Positions 43,826 to 51,765 of a stretch of DNA of 64,000 bases are shown piece after piece. Made by a program: the position numbers and the translations under genes. The notes beneath the pieces were generated by a model. The model saw only the letters and a program-made list of their open reading frames with translations. It was not told the origin of the DNA and did not search any database. Source of the DNA: Salegentibacter sp. Hel_I_6 (GTDB taxonomy: Bacteria; Bacteroidota; Bacteroidia; Flavobacteriales; Flavobacteriaceae); the NCBI RefSeq assembly GCF_000745315.1, contig NZ_JQNQ01000001.1, forward strand, positions 2,232,001 to 2,296,000, written 5' to 3'. How positions within the stretch are numbered: position 1 is the first letter of the stretch; each line of letters starts with the position of its first letter.

Positions 43826-45198
43826 TTTTGTGTCGTAAAACTTGAAGCTGGCAAGCCTGCTGCGTTAAAAATATTGGAGCTTGCTGTATTCTGCCAGGAG
43901 TACCTTACAAAAACAGGGCTCCTGATTGCTTTGGCTTTTAAATGAATTATATTGTTTTTAATTTCCATTCTGGCAGGATAGAATTCTTTATTTGATCCGG
44001 CAATCTCAAACTGAGATTCTGGATTTTCCGGATCAATTTTTAGTCCTTCTGAATACTTAAAATGTACTTTCACTATTTTTCCTTCAGTGGTTATATGATC
44101 AAACTGAGGGGCGTGGGCTTTAATCTTTTTTCCGTAAACTTCAGCTAAAGCCAGGTTAGCAAACCTTATTCCAGGTGTGAGTTTATCTTGTGGATGGATG
44201 TCGTGAATATTTCCTACATCACTGGTCATCACCATTCCTGTTTTAGATAATTTTAAAACCTTTCGTTGCGCATCTCTTACCTTTACCCCGGCAAATCCCT
44301 CGCCATAATCAAAGGGTGCAATTTGAGCATAGTAGAAAGGTAGATCTTCTTCCCATTTGCTTCTCCAGCTTTTAACTAAACTGGAAAAGATCTTTTCGTA
44401 GTAATCAGCATTAGCGGTATTAGATTCTCCCTGGTACCAGAGTATCCCTTTAATCTTCATGGAAGTTAAGGGGTGGATCATAGCATTGTATAACAGGGCA
44501 GGTTTGTTTGGGCCCCATTCATTATCATCCAGCATTGCAGCAGCTTTCTTTAAATTTTTATTTTCGTGGAACAATTCCCCGGGCATCCAGACTTCGGCTG
44601 GTGTGCCTCCCCAACTGGAATTTATAATTCCAATGGGTACATCCAGATCTTCCTGTAATTTTTTAGCAAAAAAGTAGCCAATTGCGCTAAAATACTTCAT
44701 CGTTTCCGGTGAACTGTCTACCCAACTCCCTTCTAAATCTATTTGTGGTGAATCGGCTGTTCTGTGATCAACGCTAAAAAACCTAATGTTTTTATTCGTT
44801 GAATTTTCAATAGCAGTTTCAGCATTGGTTATACCGGCGGAGGCACTCCATTCCATATTAGATTGCCCGGAAATTAACCAAAGCTCACCCAGTAACAGGT
44901 TTTTTAAGCTGACCTCATTATACCCTTGAATAATCAATTCTTGTGGGCCTTCTTTTGAATTCGTTTTAATTTCCAGGCTCCATATCGCATTTTTATCGGC
45001 TTTAGTAGTGAAAATTTCATCACTCCAGGTAGAGCTTATTTCAATCTCTTCTCCCGGTTTCGCCCATCCCCAGATTTTTACGTTGGCCTCACGTTGCAAT
45101 ACCATATTATCTCCAAAAATAGCAGGTAGGCTAACATTCGCTCTAGCCGGGAACTGAAAGAAAAGACACGCGGCTAAAAAGAATAATAATTTCTGCAT
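43822..45198 (-). CDS. SASA-domain acetylesterase (annotated type: sialate O-acetylesterase)
   Basis: A 458-residue exported esterase (signal peptide to ARAN, about residue 20). Features are the SGNH-like block ELWLISGQSNMEWSASAG (Ser nucleophile about 113), INSSWGGTPAEVWMPG and ILWYQGESNTANADYY. An N-terminal beta domain precedes them (VSLPAIFGDNMVLQRE). Proteins of this shape are usually annotated as sialate O-acetylesterase, but several act on plant polysaccharide acetyl groups. Beside a CE2-like esterase and two mannanases, removal of acetyl groups from glucomannan is the likelier role. ATG 45198 is preferred to the GTG one codon before. Confidence 0.86.
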   Translation of the reverse strand: MQKLLFFLAACLFFQFPARANVSLPAIFGDNMVLQREANVKIWGWAKPGEEIEISSTWSDEIFTTKADKNAIWSLEIKTNSKEGPQELIIQGYNEVSLKNLLLGELWLISGQSNMEWSASAGITNAETAIENSTNKNIRFFSVDHRTADSPQIDLEGSWVDSSPETMKYFSAIGYFFAKKLQEDLDVPIGIINSSWGGTPAEVWMPGELFHENKNLKKAAAMLDDNEWGPNKPALLYNAMIHPLTSMKIKGILWYQGESNTANADYYEKIFSSLVKSWRSKWEEDLPFYYAQIAPFDYGEGFAGVKVRDAQRKVLKLSKTGMVMTSDVGNIHDIHPQDKLTPGIRFANLALAEVYGKKIKAHAPQFDHITTEGKIVKVHFKYSEGLKIDPENPESQFEIAGSNKEFYPARMEIKNNIIHLKAKAIRSPVFVRYSWQNTASSNIFNAAGLPASSFTTQN

Positions 45199-45201
45199 CA
45201 C

Positions 45202-46281
45202 TTACGATTTTAAAAGATTTGTAAAAAATGGAATAAGTTGCCTGGCCATTGCTTCGTGATCATTGATGTCCGGATGCCCGGTACAACCTCCTGGTGCAAT
45301 ATTTGTAAATTGAAAAATTGCAATCTCTTTTTCAGAAAATTCATTCTGTATTTCTTTAAAGACTTCGGCAAGCACAGCTTTCTGTTCAGGGTTTAGCATT
45401 GGGCTGTCCAATAATGAGATTTTTACATCAGGATATTTTGAAAAAAGCATTTCAACAAAGTTGATATAGGAAGTGGTAAATTTTTCCCTGCTAAAGGTTG
45501 TGCGTTCTTTTTCCCCGTCACCCAAAGAAAAATCGTTTGTTCCAAGGGCGATACTTATAATATTAGGGGAATCTTCAAAATTTGCTTTTTCTTCAGAATT
45601 GGCGTTTAAATAAAGATTTTCATACACATCTGGCATTACCGGTTGATCCTCATCGTTCCAGTTGCGATACATTCCCATTCCCGAAACACAATTTAGTTCA
45701 AAATCAGTATCCAGTGCCCGCGCAATTCTGGGTCCATAAGCCATATAGGCATTGTGCTGATCGTACCATTCTCCATCGCCGCAAGGAATTTCAAGGGTAT
45801 CTGCGCCCATTCCGCAGGTAATAGAATTGCCAATAAATTCAATTTTCGGCTTTTCGGCAACCTTTATTTCATCAATATCAAATGCTTTTATTTTATTTAT
45901 AATTAATGCCCCAATAGTAGCTTCTGTAGCTTTGAAAATGGATATTTTATGAAAATCGGTAGTATCGGGAAGGGAAAATTTTAGTGGAATACTGTCTACT
46001 TTAAACCTGCCTTTATAGGTTTCATCAATTTCAAGATTGATATATGCATGATCTGTTCCAGTTAGATCGAAATCAATAATCAATGTATCAGATTTTGCTT
46101 TAAAATGAATGGCCGAAGCCGAGTTAATCAATACCAGGCTGGAATCATTCTGGACTGAAGTCCTGCCCGAAACTGAAATTTCCTGCAAGGTGGCACTAAA
46201 GGAAGTACGTTTTTTTTCTTTTGTTTCATTGCAACTTGAAAGGCTAATAATTAGAGTCAGAAAAGTAACAAATTTATTCAT
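45202..46281 (-). CDS. CE2-like SGNH acetylesterase, lipoprotein
   Basis: A 359-residue lipoprotein (lipobox SLSSC, Cys about 17). The N-terminal beta-sandwich (about residues 35-145) and C-terminal SGNH/GDSL domain are the CE2 arrangement. The catalytic Ser lies in KIEFIGNSITCGMG (about 157), the Asn block in ISIALGTNDFSLGDG (about 250), and the His block in GCTGHPDINDHEAMARQL near the C-terminus. CE2 enzymes remove acetyl groups from mannan and glucomannan oligosaccharides. It is 3 bp upstream of the SASA esterase. It is the last gene of the mannan locus before the mobile module. Confidence 0.88.
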   Translation of the reverse strand: MNKFVTFLTLIISLSSCNETKEKKRTSFSATLQEISVSGRTSVQNDSSLVLINSASAIHFKAKSDTLIIDFDLTGTDHAYINLEIDETYKGRFKVDSIPLKFSLPDTTDFHKISIFKATEATIGALIINKIKAFDIDEIKVAEKPKIEFIGNSITCGMGADTLEIPCGDGEWYDQHNAYMAYGPRIARALDTDFELNCVSGMGMYRNWNDEDQPVMPDVYENLYLNANSEEKANFEDSPNIISIALGTNDFSLGDGEKERTTFSREKFTTSYINFVEMLFSKYPDVKISLLDSPMLNPEQKAVLAEVFKEIQNEFSEKEIAIFQFTNIAPGGCTGHPDINDHEAMARQLIPFFTNLLKS

Positions 46282-46549
46282 TTAGGCTGTTTTAAGCGAA
46301 TTTAAAGCTTTTGAGCTATAGTTTTCAGTACGATTTTTTCAATCTTGAATAGCATTTTTTCAATTAATATAAATCCCACTACCACCAAAGTGTTTTGAAA
46401 AAAATCATTTTTAAATATTTTTCAATAATTCCAATCATTTACTGATTATATCACACTGTTTTATTTCTTTTGCTGTTAAATATTTCCTCCAATAAGATTT
46501 GATTTCTTTTTCTCAATTAGTTTGTTTTCTAAACCAATATTTATTCAAA

Positions 46550-46840
46550 ATGGAAGAAAACAAAAAAATTGAGGATCTCTTAATGGATATTAAAGGCCTC
46601 CTGGGAACCAACAAAAAGGTAATGAACGTGGAAGATCTGGCACAATACACCGGACTCTCCAAAAGTAAGATCTACAAGCTTACGCATCTGCGGCTTATCC
46701 CGATGGGGAATAATCCTAACATTCGTCAGAAATTTTTCGACAAGGAAAAGATCGATGCCTGGCTCCTGGGAGAGCCGGACCTGTCCGATGCCTTCCTGGA
46801 AGATCAGTTCAATAAGGGCCTGATAAAAAACCGGAAATAG
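46550..46840 (+). CDS. Helix-turn-helix protein (excisionase/HTH_17 type)
   Basis: A 96-residue DNA-binding protein. The segment VMNVEDLAQYTGLSKSKIYKLTHLRLIPMG (about residues 25-54) is a MerR/excisionase-like HTH_17 domain, followed by an acidic tail. The start at ATG 46550 (MEENKKIEDL) is chosen over an upstream ATG that adds an unrelated AT-rich leader. Such proteins stand first in flavobacterial mobilisable elements and may act in excision or regulation. Confidence 0.85.
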   Translation: MEENKKIEDLLMDIKGLLGTNKKVMNVEDLAQYTGLSKSKIYKLTHLRLIPMGNNPNIRQKFFDKEKIDAWLLGEPDLSDAFLEDQFNKGLIKNRK

Positions 46841-46876
46841 GCTCTTGCCTTTTACTCATCCTTTAAAAATTTTAAG

Positions 46877-48094
46877 ATGAAAAAGCTAACCTATATCCGG
46901 GTGGGTACTTGTTACTATAAATTAGTTCAGCTGCCCACTATTGCCGGGGATTTTAATGAAATTTTGGTTCCGTGGAGTATTGAGGCCTTGCGTAATGATC
47001 ACGGAAAGGGTTTTATTGGAAAAATTAGAAAATATGATGGCTTTACCTGTATTCCTAGCCACCTGGATTTTAAGCAAGAGGTCTTTGGGTTTTATAACAC
47101 CTATGCTCCTTTGCCTCACACGCCGACAAATGGTTCCATCGACTATTCATTGCGATTTGTCAATCATATTTTCGGAAACCAGTTTGAATTAGGACTGGAT
47201 TATTTGCAGCTTTTATACCTGAAACCTATTCAGATCCTGCCCATCTTGTGTTTGGTTTCAAAAGAAAGGGTGACCGGAAAAACTACTTTTCTCAAATGGT
47301 TAAAGGCTATTTTTGATAGTAACCTGACCTACCTTACCAATGATAACTTCAGCAGCCAGTTTAATGCAGACTGGGCAAACAAAATGCTTATTTGTATAGA
47401 TGAAGTACTGTTCAATAAGGAAGAACTTACCGAGCGAATTAAATACCTCAGTACTACCGATTATAATAAAATGGAGGCTAAAGGCAAAGATAAGCGTGAA
47501 CTTGAATTTTTTGGAAAGTTTATCCTCTGTAGTAATAATGAAGATAACTTCATAAAGATCGATAGCGATGAAACCCGTTTTTGGGTGCTTAAAATACCTT
47601 CCCTTAAAGCTGAAGAAACCCAATTTTTAGAACATCTAAAAAAAGAAATTCCGGCTTTCTTGTTTTACCTGCAGCACCGGGAATTAGCTACAGCCCATAA
47701 AACCCGAATGTGGTTTACCCCGGAACAGATTAGGACCAATGCCTTGCAAAATTTAATGCGCAATAACAGGAACCGGGTAGAAAAGGAACTTGCCAGTATG
47801 CTTCTAAGTGCTATGGAAACTTTTGATTTGGAAGAAGTACATCTATGCCCTATGGATGCGCTCCAAATTTTAAACCACACCCGGGTTAGGACCGATCTTA
47901 CCCAGTTGAGACAAATTCTTAAAAATGACTGGAAATTAAAGAACCAGGATAATTCCCGGACCTATCAAAAAATGGTCATGTGGACGAATGGTCTGGCACC
48001 AATTCCCGGTAAAGGTCGCTACTATACAATTGAGAAATCATTCTTGCTTGGGAATTTTGAAGATTTGGAAAACGATGAAACGATGCAGAAGTGA
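46877..48094 (+). CDS. Primase-helicase-like ATPase (SF3/VirE-type, DUF5906-like)
   Basis: A 405-residue protein. The central ATPase has a Walker A-like KERVTGKTTFLKWL (about residue 131), Walker B MLICIDEVLF (about 175) and the sensor-like FILCSNNEDNFIKID (about 215). This pattern is that of superfamily 3 helicases of phage and mobile-element primase systems. It probably unwinds the element DNA together with the Toprim primase encoded next. It follows the HTH gene by 36 bp. Confidence 0.83.
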   Translation: MKKLTYIRVGTCYYKLVQLPTIAGDFNEILVPWSIEALRNDHGKGFIGKIRKYDGFTCIPSHLDFKQEVFGFYNTYAPLPHTPTNGSIDYSLRFVNHIFGNQFELGLDYLQLLYLKPIQILPILCLVSKERVTGKTTFLKWLKAIFDSNLTYLTNDNFSSQFNADWANKMLICIDEVLFNKEELTERIKYLSTTDYNKMEAKGKDKRELEFFGKFILCSNNEDNFIKIDSDETRFWVLKIPSLKAEETQFLEHLKKEIPAFLFYLQHRELATAHKTRMWFTPEQIRTNALQNLMRNNRNRVEKELASMLLSAMETFDLEEVHLCPMDALQILNHTRVRTDLTQLRQILKNDWKLKNQDNSRTYQKMVMWTNGLAPIPGKGRYYTIEKSFLLGNFEDLENDETMQK

Positions 48095-48254
48095 TGCGGG
48101 CCGTGAGATCAATGTTATTAAGGCTTACGGGAAGATCTGCATCAAAGCAACAAATTTTGTATACAACAAAGGAGAAAAGCCTCCGGTAATTTCTTCTTTT
48201 TTTGATGAATTGATGCAAGATAGAAATAAGACCAGTAATACTGGGGATTTTCAG

Positions 48255-48305
48255 CCGCATCGTTTCCGCATCACTTTGTCATCAAAAATCAAACGATGCG
48301 GAAAC
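48255..48305. repeat. Iteron-like inverted repeats (CCGCATCGTTT / AAACGATGCGG)
   Basis: CCGCATCGTTT (48255-48265) and AAACGATGCGG (48291-48301) are a perfect inverted pair. An interleaved pair GTTTCCGCATC (48262-48272) and GATGCGGAAAC (48295-48305) overlaps it, so CCGCATC occurs twice directly and twice inverted. It lies between the helicase and primase genes, a place fit for a replication origin or operator. Confidence 0.6.
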
Positions 48306-48346
48306 TTGAATCTATATGATAGTATCTAATGGGAAAATGAAAAGTA

Positions 48347-49222
48347 ATGGAAAACACAGAAATAACAAAAAGCTGGGAAAAAGCCCGTAATATTTGCATC
48401 GTAAAAACGCTTGCAAAATTAGGGCACTTTCCCAGCAGGATATCGGAAAAAGAAGCTTGGTTTCTGAGTCCCCTGCGGTCAGAAACACAAGCCTCTTTCA
48501 ACGTCTCTTTACATAAGAACCTGTGGTATGATTTCGGAATTGGAAAAGGAGGTTCTATCATAGATCTTATAATGCTAATGAAATCCTTTTCGATAAAGGA
48601 GGCGTTGGAATATTTAAAGAGCGATATGGAGTCATTTTCCTTTAGCTCTATAAAACCTGAAGGTCGTTTGAAACGAGCAAAAATTCGAATCCTGGATATT
48701 GAATTTATTTACCTGCAGGGGTTAATTGATTACTTGAAATCCCGGAATATACCTTTTGAGATCGGCAGAAAATACTGCAGACAGATTTGGTATGGATTTA
48801 AAACAAAACGATTTTTTGCCATTGGACTCCAAAACCATCTGGGAGGTTGGGAACTTAGAAATAAATACTTTAAAACTTCCAGTAGTCCTAAAACCTTTTC
48901 ACTTTTTGAAAGAGGAGCCAAACAGCTACTTATCACGGAAGGGATGTTTGATTTTCTTTCCCTGGCAACCATCGATGAAGATTTGGTACAAAACTCAGAC
49001 TGCATCATTTTAAATTCCCTGGCTTTTTTGGAAAGGATTAAAATGTTCATCCCTAAATATGAAAAGGTCCTGATTTATCTGGATAATGACCCGGCAGGCA
49101 AAAAAGCAGCTGGTTCGCTTTTAAATCAATTTGAGAATATTACAGATTGTAGTAATTCCTACTCTGGCTATGTAGATCTAAATGAGAAATTGAAAGCTGA
49201 AAAATCCTCGATTTTAAAATAA
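48347..49222 (+). CDS. Toprim-domain DNA primase
   Basis: A 291-residue protein. The N-terminal region resembles the DnaG zinc-binding fold (AWFLSPLRSETQASFNVSLHKNLWYDFGIGKGGSIIDLIM, about residues 35-80, quoted in parts) but lacks zinc cysteines. A Toprim domain follows, with the acidic LLITEGMFDFLSL (about 195-205) and YLDNDPAGKKAAG (about 243-255). It would prime element replication with the SF3-like helicase. A 252-bp gap with the iteron-like repeats lies upstream. Confidence 0.87.
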   Translation: MENTEITKSWEKARNICIVKTLAKLGHFPSRISEKEAWFLSPLRSETQASFNVSLHKNLWYDFGIGKGGSIIDLIMLMKSFSIKEALEYLKSDMESFSFSSIKPEGRLKRAKIRILDIEFIYLQGLIDYLKSRNIPFEIGRKYCRQIWYGFKTKRFFAIGLQNHLGGWELRNKYFKTSSSPKTFSLFERGAKQLLITEGMFDFLSLATIDEDLVQNSDCIILNSLAFLERIKMFIPKYEKVLIYLDNDPAGKKAAGSLLNQFENITDCSNSYSGYVDLNEKLKAEKSSILK

Positions 49223-49276
49223 TGATGCGTTGGTAATTGGTAAATGCCTATCGGAGAATTTCAGTTGAAAGGGAAA

Positions 49277-49309
49277 AGCAAGATGTGTCATTGTAATGAC
49301 AATCTTGCT
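49277..49309 (+). other. Candidate oriT hairpin
   Basis: AGCAAGAT (49277-49284) and ATCTTGCT (49302-49309) form the outer arms, and TGTCATT/AATGACA form the inner arms, with one bulged base. The hairpin is followed by TTGCGCCC and no T-tract, which argues against a terminator. It lies 38 bp upstream of mobC, the usual place for oriT and its nick site. Confidence 0.6.
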
Positions 49310-49347
49310 TTGCGCCCGATGGTTGCAAAGGTTTTAAAAAGAAAAAA

Positions 49348-49644
49348 ATGAAAAGGGAATACATCCAGGTTCGATGCTCGATCTACGAGAAGAAGCTGCT
49401 CCAAAGAAGAGCGGCCAGGGCAGGAATTTCCCTTTCAGAATATATCCGAGCTACGGCCTTTGATAAAAATATTGTGGAACGGATCACTCCGGAACAACTG
49501 GAGACTTACAAGATGCTGGTCCAGTACAAGAACAATTTTACCCGCATTGGAAATATGTTTAGAAAGCGAGATCCAAAGCTGGCCAGGGAAGTGGAAGACC
49601 TGGCGAAAGAAATCAGAACGCACTTAAAAAACTTTAAAAAATGA
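49348..49644 (+). CDS. mobC: Relaxosome accessory protein MobC
   Basis: A 98-residue protein of the MobC family. An N-terminal ribbon-helix-helix (YIQVRCSIYEKKLLQRRAARAG, in parts; then ISLSEYIRATAFD) precedes a basic helical part (YKNNFTRIGNMFRKRDP). MobC helps the relaxase melt and nick oriT. Its stop overlaps the relaxase start by 4 bp (ATGA). Confidence 0.9.
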   Translation: MKREYIQVRCSIYEKKLLQRRAARAGISLSEYIRATAFDKNIVERITPEQLETYKMLVQYKNNFTRIGNMFRKRDPKLAREVEDLAKEIRTHLKNFKK

Positions 49645-50513
49645 TTGGGAAGGGACACGCCGTTTCCGGCACCAGGGTATCGATATCCTATGGCTGGAAC
49701 CAGGAAAAAGAGGCTGAAGTCGTGCTTAGAGAACACGTGGCCGGAGATACTCCCGCTGAGATAGCCGAAGAGTTTAGGATTATCCAGTCGCAAAACCTGC
49801 GATGTACCAATAACACCTTAAGCTTTATCGTAAGCCCGACGATTGAGGACGGAAAAGATTTAAGCAAAAAGGAACTGGAAGAACTCGCTAAAAAATTTTT
49901 AAAAGAGATGAACCTGCAAAACAATCAATCTATTGGATTTGTGCATCGGGATAAAGCGCATACCCACGTTCATATTTATACCAATAGAATTGGTTTTGAT
50001 GGTAAAGCCTATAACGACAGCTTTATCGGAAAACGAAGCCAGATCGCTGCCGATAATGTAGCAAAAGAATTAGGGCTGACCAGGGTTCGAGAAGTACAGC
50101 AGGAAAGACTTAATGAGTTAAAGGGCCTCAGACAGGAAATCAAAAATATACATGACCGGGTACTTCAGTCGAGGCCAAAATCGCTAGATGAATATATAAG
50201 CAAAATGAAAACGCAAAAGGTAGATGTAATCCCAACCATCAATAAATCTAACCAGCTGCAGGGCTTTCGGGTGGAATACAAAGGGGTAAACCTTAAAGCA
50301 AGTGAAGTGGACCGATCAATGAGCGGGAATAGGTTAATTCCCGCGATCTCGCAGAACAGAAGTTTAACAAGAGGAATGGAAGCACCAAAAGACCTGCAAG
50401 TTTTAAATAAAACGGTAGAATTAAGCAGCAACTTGTCCACCAAAATAGCCAAAGAGCTTATAAAAGGAGCTGTAAAAATAGTAAGGGATACCGGAATAGG
50501 ATATGGATATTAA
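49641..50513 (+). CDS. Relaxase/mobilisation nuclease (MOBP-like, MobB)
   Basis: A 290-residue DNA strand transferase that nicks oriT and leads single-strand transfer by a conjugative helper. Motif III with the three metal-binding histidines reads KAHTHVHIYTNRIG (about residues 105-118). The N-terminus MIGKGHAVSGTRVSISYGW includes a Tyr candidate (about 17). The C-terminal half is helical with YKGVNLKASEVDRSMSG. It is translationally coupled to mobC. No type IV secretion genes are here, so the element is mobilisable but not self-transmissible from the genes seen. Confidence 0.9.
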   Translation: MIGKGHAVSGTRVSISYGWNQEKEAEVVLREHVAGDTPAEIAEEFRIIQSQNLRCTNNTLSFIVSPTIEDGKDLSKKELEELAKKFLKEMNLQNNQSIGFVHRDKAHTHVHIYTNRIGFDGKAYNDSFIGKRSQIAADNVAKELGLTRVREVQQERLNELKGLRQEIKNIHDRVLQSRPKSLDEYISKMKTQKVDVIPTINKSNQLQGFRVEYKGVNLKASEVDRSMSGNRLIPAISQNRSLTRGMEAPKDLQVLNKTVELSSNLSTKIAKELIKGAVKIVRDTGIGYGY

Positions 50514-50524
50514 AAAGTTGAGTT

Positions 50525-50983
50525 ATGAAAAAACTAGATGAAATTATGGAACTGATGGCCGATGAGATGAAGGATTTCAAAACGGCAGTGCTTGAGCTTC
50601 AAAAGCTTTCGGAACAATTAGAAAAGATGAGCATTCCAATTAGCACGGAAGCTTTGGAAAAGAACTTAAACACATTCCTGATAAAGCAGCATGAAGAAAA
50701 AGAAAAAACAGATGAAATCCTGAAGGAGATAGACCGGAAATTAAAACACGCTAGGATCATACCCAATTATCTGCTTATCCTTTTCGGGATATTTGGAATT
50801 CTTGCACTGGGTTCAGTGGGTTATTTTGGGTATACCTCGAAAGAAAAAGTAGAAGACAATTTTGAAGTTTACCAGACTATTATGGAATCTCAAAATAAAT
50901 CGTACAAAGATTATTTTGCAACATATCCGGAAATCCACGAGGCGTACTGCGAGTGGCTACAGGGTGGATACCAGGGTTTGTAA
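50525..50983 (+). CDS. Small membrane protein of the mobilisation operon
   Basis: A 152-residue protein. The N-terminal half (about residues 1-75) is charged and coiled-coil-like (ELMADEMKDFKTAVLELQKL). A membrane span follows (YLLILFGIFGILALGSVGYF, about 80-100), then a short exposed tail ending AYCEWLQGGYQGL. It lies 11 bp after the relaxase. I do not recognise a family. Position and shape suggest a MobD-like or coupling accessory protein, which is inference. Confidence 0.7.
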   Translation: MKKLDEIMELMADEMKDFKTAVLELQKLSEQLEKMSIPISTEALEKNLNTFLIKQHEEKEKTDEILKEIDRKLKHARIIPNYLLILFGIFGILALGSVGYFGYTSKEKVEDNFEVYQTIMESQNKSYKDYFATYPEIHEAYCEWLQGGYQGL

Positions 50984-51351
50984 TGACAAATGACCTGTAT
51001 CAAAAATTAGTAAAATTGCGGCAAATGCCCTTAAACCCTCAGTAAAACCGTTGAAATTTGCGTCAAAAATTTAGTAAAAAATTACAGCAAGTTTTTAAAT
51101 CAGTGGATAATGAGTGGATATTCCAGTAAATGAGCTCAAGGGCTCTGATAACAGGTTGAATTTTACTGGTTTTGTAAAAATAAGTAGGTTGCGCCCTATG
51201 CTGTTTTTACTTTACGCTTAACTTCCCGTACACTATAAAAACAGCATAGGATCCAGCGCAGGTTATGGTAGATATGGGGGCAGGAGGTAATTAAAGAATT
51301 TAGCAACACATTTCAAAGAATCTAAGAATTTTGAGATAAATTACTGAAAAT
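50984..51351. other. 368-bp intergenic region with a long inverted repeat
   Basis: It separates the plus-strand mobilisation genes from the minus-strand toxin-antitoxin pair. It contains the inverted repeat at 51190-51260 and no open frame with coding character. It may be the junction between module and cargo. Confidence 0.6.
51190..51260. repeat. 15-bp perfect inverted repeat with matched outer arms
   Basis: CCTATGCTGTTTTTA (51195-51209) and TAAAAACAGCATAGG (51236-51250) form a perfect stem with a 26-nt loop. Outer TGCGC (51190-51194) and GCGCA (51256-51260) also pair. It could be a terminator pair for the flanking genes, a recombination site or an origin. There is no adjacent T-tract beyond the stem. 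Confidence 0.6.
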
Positions 51352-51765
51352 TTATATTTTTTTCAGTTTTCCTTTTAACCCAAAAGTATAAGCAAAAGGC
51401 CTTTTTTCTTGATGAACCTTTTCAGAAATTTCGGGCCAGTTCTTTGCCAATGCTTCAACCATTTGCCAGATGCTTAATCCCTGCTTTTTACTAGGACCTC
51501 TTAAGAAAAACATCCCGATTTTATTCTTATTGTATAATTCCAGCTCGTGTTTTCGACGATGGATATTTACATCCTGTGTAATCACGCAGGCTCTTTCTTT
51601 ACCAACTTTTGGTATCCAGTCAACATCTTTTACTCCTGCCCCGTAAATGGTTGGTATATATCGTACCTCAATTAATTGCTTCTTCTTAAAACCTTCAGGA
51701 TATTGAAGTGTATGGAAACCTTCGGCAAGATGACGGGGCATATTTTCATCCAGATAAATTTTCAT
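51352..51765 (-). CDS. DUF5615-like PIN-fold toxin candidate
   Basis: A 137-residue protein. It starts MKIYLDENMPRHLAEGF with the acidic D-E-N block of DUF5615 PIN-like (VapC/Mut7-C type) nucleases. A second acidic block reads VKDVDWIPK, then ACVITQDVNIHRR (about 80). Such proteins are RNase-type toxins of toxin-antitoxin pairs. Its start overlaps the stop of the DUF433 gene by 4 bp, the expected antitoxin-first order. Confidence 0.82.
   Translation of the reverse strand: MKIYLDENMPRHLAEGFHTLQYPEGFKKKQLIEVRYIPTIYGAGVKDVDWIPKVGKERACVITQDVNIHRRKHELELYNKNKIGMFFLRGPSKKQGLSIWQMVEALAKNWPEISEKVHQEKRPFAYTFGLKGKLKKI

Larger units (their letters stand above)
46282..50983 (+). mobile_element. Mobilisation/replication module of an integrated element (no integrase in window)
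   Basis: A co-directional set: HTH protein, SF3-like helicase, Toprim primase, oriT-like hairpin, MobC, relaxase and small membrane protein. It begins right after the mannan locus. The left gap (46282-46549) holds no integrase or clear attachment repeat. The right boundary is not resolved; the toxin-antitoxin and restriction genes that follow may be cargo of the same element. Confidence 0.7.

Noticed and set aside
48063..48329. Frame after the helicase end (MKRCRSDAGR...) that could encode about 84 residues
   Set aside because: It overlaps the helicase gene in another frame and runs through the inverted repeats. No recognisable motif; more likely non-coding.
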